Of a stretch of DNA of 64,000 nt, positions 28,071-37,006 are shown in pieces. Within the stretch, counting starts at the first letter, position 1. Every line of letters begins with the position of its first letter. The stretch lies in assembly GCF_012933445.1 (NCBI RefSeq), contig NZ_JABBNC010000027.1, positions 1 through 64,000 of the forward strand, given 5' to 3'. The position numbers and the translations under genes are program-made. Origin of the DNA: Actinoplanes sp. TBRC 11911 (GTDB lineage Bacteria; Actinomycetota; Actinomycetes; Mycobacteriales; Micromonosporaceae). Below the pieces are notes generated by a model. The model was not told the origin of the DNA and did not search any database. It was given only the letters and a program-made list of their open reading frames with translations.

Positions 28071-29441
28071 GTGACTGAGGTTGCGCAACTGTGGAAGTCT
28101 GACGTCCTGCCAAGCCTGGCAGGACTGATCGAGATTCCGGCGATCTCGCCGGCGTACGACCCGTCATGGTCCGAGAACGGCCACCTGCTCCGCGCAGCCG
28201 AGCACATGCGCGACTGGATCAACGAACACGACGGTCTCATCGCTGAGGTCATCGCGCTTCCCGGGCGTACGCCGCTCGTGCTGGCCGAGGCGGCCGGTCC
28301 GCGTGACCGCGGCACAGTCGTGATCTATGGGCATCTGGACAAGCAGCCACCACTCGGCGGTTGGTCATCCGGTCTCGGCCCCTGGACGGCTGTGATTCGC
28401 GACGGCCGCCTTTACGGCCGCGGTGCGGCCGATAACGGCTACGCGGGATATGCCGCGGTCCTGGCCCTAGTCGAAAGCACAGCACATGCTCGCACCGTGC
28501 TGATACTCGAGACCGGCGAAGAATCCGGTAGCCCCGATCTGGAGCCGTATCTCACCGAGCTCGCTGACCGGCTCGGCGACGTAACGCTAATTGTCGGTCT
28601 GGACTCTGCCAGCCTCGATTACGACAGGATGTGGCTGACAACCTCGCTCCGCGGGGTGGTTCAGGCTTCGGTCACCGTCCGCGTCCTCGACACCCCGCTG
28701 CACTCGGGTGTCGGCAGCGGCATCGTGCCGAGCTCGTTCCGCATCATTCGCCAGCTGCTGGACCGGGTCGAAAATTCCAGGACCGGTGCGGTCACTATCC
28801 CGGAGATGAACGTGTCGATACCGGCTACCCGGCTCGACGAAGCGAGAATTCTCGCCACCCTGCGTCCCGGAGTAGGGGCCTCGTTCCCCCGTGCCGCGGC
28901 GACGCGGAGAGTCAGCGACAACGACGTCGAGCTCCTGCTAAACAACACCTGGAGGCCGACGCTCTCAATAGTCGGCGCCGCCGGCATGCCCGACCCCGCG
29001 GCAGCCGGTGCGGTACTACGCGCGGAGACTACCCTAGTCCTCAGCTTCCGTACGCCCCCGGGCGTTGACGCGGCAGCGGCCGGCGACGCCCTCACGGAGA
29101 TACTGACCACCGACGTCCCGTACGGCGCCGTAGTCGAGGTTGCGAATTTCATGTTGATGGACGGGTGGGCCGCGCCGAGACAAGCATCGTGGCTGACGTC
29201 GGCACTCACGGATATCAGCGAGCGCGTATTCGGAAGACCAGGCGGAGCAGTCGGTATGGGCGGCAGCATTCCGCCTATCGCGATGCTGGCCCGGCGGTAC
29301 CCATTGGCGCAGTTCGTCGTCACGGGCGCCGTCGGACTTGACTCGAACATGCACGGGCCAGACGAATCGCTGAACCTCGCCCACGCGTTCCGAGTGACCG
29401 ACGCTCTGGCAATCGTGCTGACTGCGCACGCCAAGGGTTGA
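28071..29441 (+). CDS. M20-family metallopeptidase (dipeptidase-like)
   Basis: A 456-residue zinc peptidase of the M20/ArgE/CPG2 group, in the branch close to carnosine-type dipeptidases. Metal ligands and catalytic residues are present: His-Leu-Asp in VIYGHLDKQPPLGGW, Asp in GRGAADNGYAGYAAVL, the Glu pair in LILETGEESGSPDL, Asp in GLDSASLDYD, and the late His in SNMHGPDESL. I place the start at GTG 28071 (MTEVAQLWKSD), because GGAGGA sits eight bases before it and the longer frame upstream has no domain. It probably cleaves short peptides or N-acyl amino acids. A fragment of a paralogue lies at 1059-1211. Confidence 0.9.
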   Translation: MTEVAQLWKSDVLPSLAGLIEIPAISPAYDPSWSENGHLLRAAEHMRDWINEHDGLIAEVIALPGRTPLVLAEAAGPRDRGTVVIYGHLDKQPPLGGWSSGLGPWTAVIRDGRLYGRGAADNGYAGYAAVLALVESTAHARTVLILETGEESGSPDLEPYLTELADRLGDVTLIVGLDSASLDYDRMWLTTSLRGVVQASVTVRVLDTPLHSGVGSGIVPSSFRIIRQLLDRVENSRTGAVTIPEMNVSIPATRLDEARILATLRPGVGASFPRAAATRRVSDNDVELLLNNTWRPTLSIVGAAGMPDPAAAGAVLRAETTLVLSFRTPPGVDAAAAGDALTEILTTDVPYGAVVEVANFMLMDGWAAPRQASWLTSALTDISERVFGRPGGAVGMGGSIPPIAMLARRYPLAQFVVTGAVGLDSNMHGPDESLNLAHAFRVTDALAIVLTAHAKG

Positions 29442-29452
29442 GAGAGTGCCTG

Positions 29453-30106
29453 TTATTCAGATGTCCACGAATCCAGCGCCATCGCGCGCTGCGCCTCCCT
29501 GGGGGTGGGCCATCGGCGAGCGGCGCTCGCGCCACCGGGACGATCGGTGGCTCGGGACCCCATCGCCTGCAGCGCCACCGTCAGCCGGGTCAAGTCAGCG
29601 CCGTGCAGGTTGTCCAGCACCACACGGCGCAGGCATTCGTGATAGGCAACCCTGCTGGTCTCCAGCATGCGCCGGCCAGCCGCGGTGAGCACGACATTAT
29701 GCGAACGCCTGTCAGTTTCGGAAGGTTGACGTGCTGTAAGGCCAAGTTTAGTAAGCCGATCGACCAAGCGGGTAAGAGCACTTGCTGTCATCTGAGCCCC
29801 TCCCGCCAGGTCCGAGGGACGGACCCCTCGGAACGTGGAACCGGATACCGCGATCAAGACGCCATATTCGGAGACCTTCAGACCCGTCACACGCTCTACT
29901 TCAGCGTCGATGACACGGGGAAGGGCGGACAGCGCGCGGATAAACTCCCAGGAGGCCGCCTCCTCATCCGGAGTGAGCCCGGGGTCAGCAGGCTCCGGTT
30001 GGCGTTCATCGGTACTCAGCGTCTCAGACTCGCGTGCGTGAGTTGGTCCGTCAGCCCTTTCCCACAACGACTGCCTTGAAACGTCTATGTCCACATTTCT
30101 CATCAT
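29453..30106 (-). CDS. MarR-family transcriptional regulator
   Basis: A 217-residue regulator. The winged helix is at about residues 75-165: LKVSEYGVLIAVSGSTFRGV, then RPSDLAGGAQMTASALTRLV, then RLTKLGLTARQPSETDRRSH, ending with LTAAGRRML. The N-terminal 60 residues are an unusually long, charged extension rich in Glu and Asp. The first of two adjacent ATG codons (30106) is preferred, with GAGG eight bases upstream. It converges on the M20 peptidase with an 11-base gap. The target operator is not identified; the twin 16-bp palindrome at 2083 is distant. Confidence 0.85.
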   Translation of the reverse strand: MMRNVDIDVSRQSLWERADGPTHARESETLSTDERQPEPADPGLTPDEEAASWEFIRALSALPRVIDAEVERVTGLKVSEYGVLIAVSGSTFRGVRPSDLAGGAQMTASALTRLVDRLTKLGLTARQPSETDRRSHNVVLTAAGRRMLETSRVAYHECLRRVVLDNLHGADLTRLTVALQAMGSRATDRPGGASAARRWPTPREAQRAMALDSWTSE

Positions 30107-30299
30107 TCGGAGATCCTCATTCACCGGAACCATTCGCTTAGGAACCCATAGCCGGAGCCGGTCCATTGGCGGTGCCGATCACGGTGCACGCCGCGGTACG
30201 TAAAGCGCCGGACGTCCGTTACCGGGTACGCAGACTCACAACCATCGTTTTCACCACCGAAGCACCCGCAGGACCCGGCGTCCGTTTTCAGTCTTTCCG

Positions 30300-30833
30300 C
30301 TATCGCTTCGCCTTTCTGAACGCCTTGAGCGCATGATGTGTTCGCGATTTGACAGTGCCTATCGGGATACCGCGCTGGGCGGCAACCTGACTCATAGGCC
30401 AGCCGTACACGTACACTTCTACCAGCAGGGTCCGTTGATCGGACGTGAGCGCGTCCAATGCACCGAGAATTGTCTGAGCCGCGAGAACGATCTCCATCAC
30501 GTCCTCATAAGACGCCGAGACGTTGTCCGTCAGTGCAACTTCCTGCGGGCGAACCCGTCGCCGTCGGTAGGCATCGACCGCGACGTGCCGGGCCACTGTG
30601 AGCAGCCATCGCCGCAGCTCATCATGGCCAGCCGGTAGCGAGTCAATGTGCCGCCAGGCCCTCAGCATTGTCTCCTGCAGGTGGTCTTCAGATTCGACTC
30701 GATCGCCGTCGGTCAGACGTAGCAAGAAAGAGAAAACTACAGCAGAATGTTCAGCGTGCAAATCGACCATCCGCCTCGAACGATCTGAATCACGTTGCAC
30801 CAACTTCGATTCGCCGTATCGTTCGATTTCCAC
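30300..30833 (-). CDS. ECF-type RNA polymerase sigma factor
   Basis: A sigma-70 family factor of about 177 residues. Region 2 is HSAVVFSFLLRLTDGDRVES, then EDHLQETMLRAWRHIDSLPA (core binding and -10 recognition). Region 4 is LTSDQRTLLVEVYVYGWPMS, then QVAAQRGIPIGTVKSRTHHA, a clear helix-turn-helix. The frame can be extended to 30947, but the extension has no sigma features. The GTG at 30833 with AAGGG upstream is my choice, with some doubt. No anti-sigma factor gene adjoins it, which is unusual. Confidence 0.82.
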   Translation of the reverse strand: MEIERYGESKLVQRDSDRSRRMVDLHAEHSAVVFSFLLRLTDGDRVESEDHLQETMLRAWRHIDSLPAGHDELRRWLLTVARHVAVDAYRRRRVRPQEVALTDNVSASYEDVMEIVLAAQTILGALDALTSDQRTLLVEVYVYGWPMSQVAAQRGIPIGTVKSRTHHALKAFRKAKR

Positions 30834-30947
30834 GAGTGCACCCTTTACAACGAGCCTGATCGGGCCAAGATGCGGCTTCCCGCCCCCATCCATTTGACCT
30901 TGGTAATAGACCGGCAGGCGAACATCGCTGACGTCACCTTTCGACAT

Positions 30948-32096
30948 CGACCTTCGTCCGCAAGACGAGTGTTCAGTCCACGCTGCAAGAGGGACGGCAC
31001 CTCGGCCCAGACAGCGGCCGAATTACGGCTGTCCTGCACGACAACCACCGGTTCTAAACCATTCGTCATAAACATTTTAGTCATTCACCCACACGGCGCA
31101 GGCGCAGGAGCTTGAGCCACATCCATTCCTGCGCCATCAGTTGAGCTACGTTCATCAACTCCCAGAAAGCGCCTGCATCGCGCATATCCCTCCGGCTCGT
31201 CAGTACACCGCATCCGGATGAGTGCTCCACGTAATCTTATCCACTGGCTACTAGAACATCAAGCCAGCGGCGGCGGTAGCGCGAAATTCGGCATGGAGAC
31301 CCGTTAGGGGATCGCGATCACACTCAGGGCGGGATCACCGGCACACAGTGCGCATAGTTGCAACGCGCGCGAATATCCATCTCAGCAACGGATTCGCAGA
31401 GCCGTTCAAGCGTTTCGTCGCTCAGTTGCCGGTGCTTCTCGTGTCCGACCTCACCGGCAAAGTACTTTGCCGGTGAGCGTCGATTCGATGACCTTGTGCG
31501 CAGTCCCTCAAGCAGTTAGACCACAGTCACTGCCCTGTCTAACCGCTTCGCCCGCCTGGGACCTTCCAACAAACATTTATACCGCGAAGCCCCGTCAGCC
31601 ACGCACCCTGCGAACGATTGCTGATTTCAGCAATGGCAGCGACCTGCTATCAAAGCGGAGCGATGGTTGACCAATACGCTCAGTCGGAACACATAGGTTT
31701 CGAACCACGTCGGCCGGCGAGCCGGCCCGAAGACCCAACGCGAATCCACAAAACCTCAGCCACAATCGGCCCCATCCGGCCAGACGTCGCCGTCGTCGAA
31801 CGGGTGGCTGGGCACGCGACCCGGTTGCGTCGGTCTCGTACACGACCTTCCAGGCAGTGTGTGACATAGTTCGGGCGCCCCGAGGCTTGCCGCCAAGCGA
31901 TATGGCTTACCGATCGGCATCGCTCGTGGCAACAAGGCATTACTGACCGCTCCGATCGCGGCGTGTACATCGCTGGTGCAAGTCCATCGCGTTCTACGCA
32001 TACGTCAAACGCCAGCAGGCGTCGATGGTGGGTCCGAGCACCAGGGGTCGAGGGTTCTTCGAGCTGACCCGCACCTCGGGATCGTCATCCTGTGCG
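30948..32096. other. Gene-poor stretch
   Basis: More than 1.1 kb without a convincing gene. Several short frames occur between 31595 and 32001 on both strands, but I cannot match them to any family. GC content is lower than in the neighbouring genes. This may be an old insertion or decayed DNA. Confidence 0.5.
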
Positions 32097-32621
32097 TTAT
32101 GAGAGCTTCGTCAGGTCTTTGTGGTAGATGAGGTAATCGCATGGCGTGGCCAGCAACGGTTGCAGTGCGGGGTACGTCTCCTCAAGCCGTGCTGTCCGCA
32201 CCTGCTGGTAACCGATGCGGACGTACCAGCTGCGGAGAAACTCCTTAGTCGGATGGCTCCAGGAACTGGGGACCAGGAGCTCCAGTTGCATCTGCAGCAG
32301 ACCCTGACCACGGGCCCATCGTTCAACAAACGCGACGAGATCACGGCCGACTCCGATCCCGCGATGAACCGGATCCACCGCAAGCATACCGAATTCACCG
32401 AGCTCATCCGTGAGCCGTCGAATGCGAACCACCCCAACAATATTTGCGTCAAGGCGGGCCACCACGAGCTCCCTATTCTGGAGCGACCCACTGACCTCCA
32501 TGACGTCGGTGCGTTTCGCACCGTCCAACCAGAGGCCCTTCTCCGCTTCGTCATAGACTCGGTTGACCAGCGAGGCGATGAGGGCTGGATCATCACCGGA
32601 GTCGGCAAAGTCGATCTTCAT
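32097..32621 (-). CDS. GNAT-family N-acetyltransferase
   Basis: A 174-residue acetyl-CoA-dependent acetyltransferase. Its acetyl-CoA-binding motif A is LGEFGMLAVDPVHRGIGVGR, with the RGIGVG pyrophosphate loop near residue 95. It is followed by the alpha3 helix (DLVAFVERWA) and FLRSWYVRIGYQQVRTARL near the C-terminus. The start is taken at ATG 32621 (MKIDFADSG), where the domain begins. The acceptor is unknown. The DUF4331 gene lies directly upstream on the same strand with a 34-base gap, so the two may be co-transcribed. Confidence 0.85.
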   Translation of the reverse strand: MKIDFADSGDDPALIASLVNRVYDEAEKGLWLDGAKRTDVMEVSGSLQNRELVVARLDANIVGVVRIRRLTDELGEFGMLAVDPVHRGIGVGRDLVAFVERWARGQGLLQMQLELLVPSSWSHPTKEFLRSWYVRIGYQQVRTARLEETYPALQPLLATPCDYLIYHKDLTKLS

Positions 32622-32655
32622 AGGCTCACCCACGTTTGATCCACGGCGCCAGGCG

Positions 32656-33708
32656 TCAATCGACGTCCAACAGGTACGGAAAGTCAGTCTTCGGTGGCCG
32701 AGCCACGGCATCTCTGTCGAGCCCGATGCTCAGCGGCGTGTTCGTGGCCAACGAGAACATGACGTCCGGAACATTGTCGACAAGGGACCGTCCGTTGATA
32801 CCGAGAAAGCTGTACGAAGCAGCCGTACCCAGGGTGTAGGGCAACACATTCGGGAGGAAGCGCGCCGCGAAGGCCGCACCGTAAGCCCGAGGATCATCGA
32901 CATTCCCATATGCCGACACAACGGCCGCAACGGCTTCGGTTACATGTTCGGCATAGTTCGTGACGTCGGCGACAGGTTTGGTGGCGTTGAGCCGATCACC
33001 GAGTTGCTCGTCGTGCTGGGCAAACAAGGGATGAATCATCGGATGCCCGGCCCGATTTATCGGGCGCCATCCGCCAGCGTCAGTGGCCAGACTCGTGAGG
33101 GCCCATGTGGTGAACCGCTGGTCGGCTGCGAGCAGCGGAGCGAGCAGCCCGTCCGGCACCTCGAGCACAATCGTGTAGACCGTGTGGCCGGCGAACGCGT
33201 TCGTCGCCAGAGCGGGCGTCCACTCTCCCAGCTCGAAACGGGTGCCGTGGGCGACGGCTTCGCCGGCCGCAGCAAGTACCACAGGATCGATCCAGAACGG
33301 ATCGCCAGCCGGACCGGTCCAGACGCGTACACCATCCGGTCCATGCAGAGTTTCTCCGGTTCGACCTTGGAGAATCGTAGTTTCCACGTTGTCATCTGTG
33401 ACGGACGCATCGATCGGATCCGGCGGTACGCGTAGCGTCAGTTGCTGCTCGCCAGACCCGTCCAGTGGGCCGAAAGTGAACCGGTAGACCAAGTTTTCCA
33501 CGCTGTCGCCGTCGGTATCGATATTGAACTCGTACCGTGCGTCGGGGTGATACCCGGCCGGTGCCTGAACGCCGGTGACCTCGGTGGCGAGGGAATGGTT
33601 GACGTTCATCACGAAAACTGTGCCCTCATCACCGCGGAAGACGTACAAATCGGTGATGTCCAGGCGGGCGTCTTTACGAGCCTCTGGAGAATCCAGATGG
33701 TGTGACAT
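32656..33708 (-). CDS. DUF4331 family protein
   Basis: A 350-residue protein of unknown function. It starts MSHHLDSPEARKDARLDITD, then LYVFRGDEGTVFVMNVN, the typical DUF4331 N-terminus; family members often have a His-Leu-Asp-Ser pattern here. The C-terminal half includes AGHPMIHPLFAQHDEQLGDR and GRSLVDNVPDVMFSLATNTP. I see no signal peptide. The ATG is preceded by AGGAGG. A decayed paralogue occupies the left edge of the window. With the GNAT gene it may form a two-gene unit. Confidence 0.9.
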   Translation of the reverse strand: MSHHLDSPEARKDARLDITDLYVFRGDEGTVFVMNVNHSLATEVTGVQAPAGYHPDARYEFNIDTDGDSVENLVYRFTFGPLDGSGEQQLTLRVPPDPIDASVTDDNVETTILQGRTGETLHGPDGVRVWTGPAGDPFWIDPVVLAAAGEAVAHGTRFELGEWTPALATNAFAGHTVYTIVLEVPDGLLAPLLAADQRFTTWALTSLATDAGGWRPINRAGHPMIHPLFAQHDEQLGDRLNATKPVADVTNYAEHVTEAVAAVVSAYGNVDDPRAYGAAFAARFLPNVLPYTLGTAASYSFLGINGRSLVDNVPDVMFSLATNTPLSIGLDRDAVARPPKTDFPYLLDVD

Positions 33709-34452
33709 CTATGCCTCCTAGCAGAAACCGCTCGTACCACCCGCACACCAGCGCCGGTGATATTGCTGCATGATGGTCAGGTCGATAGAGGCGCCTGCGC
33801 AGACTGCAACGCCGTCAACCGGATAGCAGCAGGTAGAGGCGCGAAACAGCATCGACAAAGCCAAGACGTAGTCAAGGTAGCTCCTGGCTATTAATCAATC
33901 AAGTCAGGATTCGTGTGACGGCGACCACCCATCGTCGGCGGCCCGAGAAGCGAAGCGGCGTCGACGGCATACCCCGCGAGGCTCTGCCTGGGAGGTTCTG
34001 CGTCGGACCGAACTCCGTGACAGTCTGCCGGAATACCAGTGCGCCTGGTCAGCGCCAACCCTCAGCATTGATTGACGGCCTATCGGCGTCGTCCCGGCAT
34101 CTTTGCAGCCAATGGACGTTGCTGAGCATCACTGCCTCAGGACGCCAGTAACCGGCGGCACCATGATGGAAGCCACATTGATGTGCCCTCCCGAAAATGG
34201 GTTACTGACTGCGACAGTCCAGACGTACACCGCGCCTCGCGTGTGGAACCCCGCAGCCAAGGTGCGGCGGGCCGCGTGTTGCCTATGAAACACGCGGTTC
34301 AGTACGGTTCTCCATAGCGAGTCGTCGGCACGTGCCGATAGCTCCGACAGCCTGTTCCCAACGGCGCTCCGATCTTCTGGATGTGTTACGGCGGTGCGGA
34401 ACAATGACCGCATGGTGGCAATCGCTCGTTCTCGACACCCGGGGTGAGTTAG
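33709..34452. other. Gene-poor stretch
   Basis: About 740 bases between the divergent DUF4331 and SMP-30-like genes. A 127-codon minus frame (34129-34512) overlaps the SMP-30-like start and shows no domain. Promoters for both genes must lie here, but I cannot point to clear -35/-10 elements. Confidence 0.45.
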
Positions 34453-35277
34453 ATGGCAAGACTGCATGAAATCGCCAGTGGTTTCTCTTTTCTTGAGGGC
34501 GTACGGTGGCATGAGGATCGGTTGTTTGTCTCGGATGTGTATGCCAATAGCGTGATCTCGGCAACGCTTTCGGGCCGGGTAGATGTTGTCGCCGACGTAC
34601 CGGGAATGCCCAGCGGGCTCGGTTGGCTCCCCGATGGCGAACTCCTCATCGTGTCGATGAAGGATCGGCGACTACTACGGCTGGCGCACGACGGATCCCT
34701 CAGCGAGCACGCAGACCTCTCCGGGTTTACGCCTTGGTTCATCAACGACATGTTCGTCGATCAAAGTGGCCGGGCTTATGTCGGCTGCGTCGGATACGAC
34801 TTGATGGCCGGCGCCGAGCCTAAGCCGGCGGACCTGCTTTGCGTCGAGCCTGGTGGCTCGGCCCGAGTCGCCGCAGACGCTCTGGAGTTCCCGAACGGTA
34901 TGGCGATGGTCCATGATGGCGCCACACTGCTGGTCGCTGAGACGGCCGGGCACAGAATCTCGGCCTTCTCCCCCATCGGCAACGAGGGCCTGTCCGACAG
35001 GCGAGAGTGGGCCTCGCTCAACGGTGTCGATCCTGACGGAATATGCGCCGCCTCCGACGGCACCGTCTGGGTCGCCGACTCGGCGCATCATCGCGTAGTG
35101 CGAGTAGAGCAGGGGCGAGGGGTCGTTCAAGAGATATCAACCGGCTCCCTGCACGCGTTCACGTGCGTGATGGGGGGCGCTCGCGGGGACACATTGTTCA
35201 TCTGCGCCGCGCCGTCGTACCGCGAGGATGAGCGCCGCGGCACCCGCGACGCCGTCATCCTCGCGATCGACGTTTGA
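34453..35277 (+). CDS. SMP-30/gluconolactonase/LRE-family protein
   Basis: A 274-residue six-bladed beta-propeller protein, probably a calcium-dependent lactonase. Family features are SGFSFLEGVRWHEDRLFVSD at the N-terminus (with the metal-binding Glu), LGWLPDGELLIVSMKDRRLL, the INDMFVDQSGRAYVG segment with Asn and Asp, and ALEFPNGMAMVHDGATLLVA, then ETAGHRI. DGICAASDGTVWVADS supplies the last metal Asp. It would hydrolyse a sugar lactone or related ester. The quinone-oxidoreductase-like gene follows on the same strand after 347 bases. Confidence 0.9.
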   Translation: MARLHEIASGFSFLEGVRWHEDRLFVSDVYANSVISATLSGRVDVVADVPGMPSGLGWLPDGELLIVSMKDRRLLRLAHDGSLSEHADLSGFTPWFINDMFVDQSGRAYVGCVGYDLMAGAEPKPADLLCVEPGGSARVAADALEFPNGMAMVHDGATLLVAETAGHRISAFSPIGNEGLSDRREWASLNGVDPDGICAASDGTVWVADSAHHRVVRVEQGRGVVQEISTGSLHAFTCVMGGARGDTLFICAAPSYREDERRGTRDAVILAIDV

Positions 35278-35624
35278 CCATGGCATCCTCGAGCGACGGC
35301 TGCACCTGGGACAGCTTATCTATCGGCAACCGGGCTCCTAAGCATCAGGTGCTCGATGAGGCCCGGCGACGAGCGACCATGATGGAACAGGACCCCACGA
35401 GGCCGCGTCCTGAAACAGGTTCCGACGCGGGGCACAACCTCGACCAGACCTGGCACGTGACCACTCTTAATCACGCCCATCGAGGTGTTCGGGGCGTCGC
35501 TGTCGGACGCTGCATCGACATCCACGATGCACAGCGCCCGAGTCTGGCTACCAGGCATGGTAGTTAGAGTGAGGTACATTACAGGATCACTTCTAAATGA
35601 GGCCGTCAAGGTAGCGTTCTCACC
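35278..35624. other. Intergenic stretch
   Basis: About 350 bases with only short frames on either strand and no recognised domain. Confidence 0.5.
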
Positions 35625-36554
35625 ATGAAGGCAATCGCTCTCGATGAGTTCGGCGACTACGACGTGATGAAGCTCCGCGAATTGCCTGATCCACTCGTAC
35701 CAGGGGAATCGGTCCGCATTAGCGTCAAAGCCGTTGGGGTGAACCGGGTTGACTCGGTCATTCGCGCCGGGGATTTCAACGGCTATTTCCCTAGTCACGT
35801 GCCGCTGATCCCGGGCTGGGACGTTGCGGGTGTGATCGACACAGTCGGTGTCGGGGTCACCCGGTTCGAACCAGGTGATGAAGTAATGGCGTACGCGCAG
35901 AAAGACAGTTTGCAGTTCGGTACTTATGCCGAGCTGGTCACGGTGACCGAGGGAATCGTCGCGCGGAAGCCAGCCGCCCTGACTTTCGCCCAGGCCGGCA
36001 GCCTCCCCCTGGCCGGACTTACCGCTTGGCAGGCGTTGCAAGCCGTCGCTGTCGGTATCGGTGATGTCGTACTTGTGCACGCTGCGTCAGGGGGTGTGGG
36101 ACATCTCGCCGTGCAGCTGGCCCGGACGCTCGGCGCGTCACGGGTGATCGGTACGGCCTCTATCAGGAACCATGATTTCCTTCGTAGCCTGGGCGTGGAG
36201 CCGGTCGAGTACGGTCCGGACCTCCCGTCCCGTCTCGCCGAGCTACTCGGCGGCGATGGCCGTGTGGATGCCGTGCTCGACCTGATGGGCGGTGAGGCGT
36301 TGAAGCAGTCCTTCTTGCTGGTTCGCAACCCGGTCCGCCTCGTTTCCGTGGTCGATCCGGCAGTGAAGGCACAGGGTGGCCGGTTCGTGTTTGCCCGCCC
36401 CGATGGTGTGGGTCTTGGCCGGTTGGCAGAGCTCGCCGACTTGGGCCGGCTGTGGCCGGAAGTAACCAAGGAACTTCCGCTCGAGCAGGCCGTCGAGGCT
36501 CAGCGCCTCGTCGACGACGGCCACACACGCGGGAAAATTGTGCTTATTCCCTGA
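35625..36554 (+). CDS. MDR-family NADP-dependent oxidoreductase (quinone oxidoreductase-like)
   Basis: A 309-residue medium-chain dehydrogenase/reductase without the structural zinc site. The N-terminal GroES-like domain contains VNRVDSVIRAGDFNGYFPSH and VPLIPGWDVAGVIDTVG. The nucleotide-binding domain has LVHAASGGVGHLAVQLARTL (GGVG loop) near residues 150-170. The C-terminus ends in the usual GKIVLIP. It probably reduces quinones or enones with NADPH. It is followed on the same strand by a very small gene and then the MoxR-VWA operon, but with gaps large enough that I do not assume co-transcription. Confidence 0.9.
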   Translation: MKAIALDEFGDYDVMKLRELPDPLVPGESVRISVKAVGVNRVDSVIRAGDFNGYFPSHVPLIPGWDVAGVIDTVGVGVTRFEPGDEVMAYAQKDSLQFGTYAELVTVTEGIVARKPAALTFAQAGSLPLAGLTAWQALQAVAVGIGDVVLVHAASGGVGHLAVQLARTLGASRVIGTASIRNHDFLRSLGVEPVEYGPDLPSRLAELLGGDGRVDAVLDLMGGEALKQSFLLVRNPVRLVSVVDPAVKAQGGRFVFARPDGVGLGRLAELADLGRLWPEVTKELPLEQAVEAQRLVDDGHTRGKIVLIP

Positions 36555-36631
36555 CTCGAATCATGGCCAATTGATAGCCATTGTTCAACGGCCATTACCT
36601 ACAGACAGCGAATGGAAGATCGGTCTACACG

Positions 36632-36820
36632 ATGACAGCCTACGAGCCATCGAGAGGCTTCCTCATGGTGTTCACCGCTCTGGATCTCGGTGAGACCTCC
36701 ATGGTCATTACCGATGATGCCGCAGCCGCGGAATGGGCTCGACGTCACGGGTATCGCGTCATGCACACCGAACAGGACGGAATCTCCATCTACGAGATCC
36801 ACCCCGGTGACTCTTACTGA
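36632..36820 (+). CDS. Small hypothetical protein, about 62 residues
   Basis: The frame reads MTAYEPSRGFLMVFTALDLG, then ETSMVITDDAAAAEWARRHG, then YRVMHTEQDGISIYEIHPGD. It alternates hydrophobic strands and a helix and looks like a genuine small alpha/beta domain. Codon usage agrees with the neighbours. The frame can be extended 17 codons to a TTG at 36581. No strong ribosome-binding site is seen. I do not recognise the family. It lies 187 bases before the WGR/DUF4132 gene and may be unrelated to it. Confidence 0.5.
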   Translation: MTAYEPSRGFLMVFTALDLGETSMVITDDAAAAEWARRHGYRVMHTEQDGISIYEIHPGDSY

Positions 36821-37006
36821 TCTCGTCGACCATCGCTCCCGAAACTGACGGATATGTACGTCACCGACGCCGACCCTCCAGATCGAAAATGTCCAAACGC
36901 TCAGTGATTCTGTTTGTTTGCCACGATAAGCACCTCACGGATGCGCTGTGAGTTCGGCCCCTGCCGCATCTTCGTCGCAGCGGCCGCTGTTGTAGAAGGT
37001 TGTCAC

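Noticed and set aside
25031..29441. A peptide natural-product cluster (short peptide, methyltransferase, M20 peptidase)
   Set aside because: The genes are separated by remnants and non-coding DNA, and there is no recognisable modification enzyme or transporter specific to such clusters.
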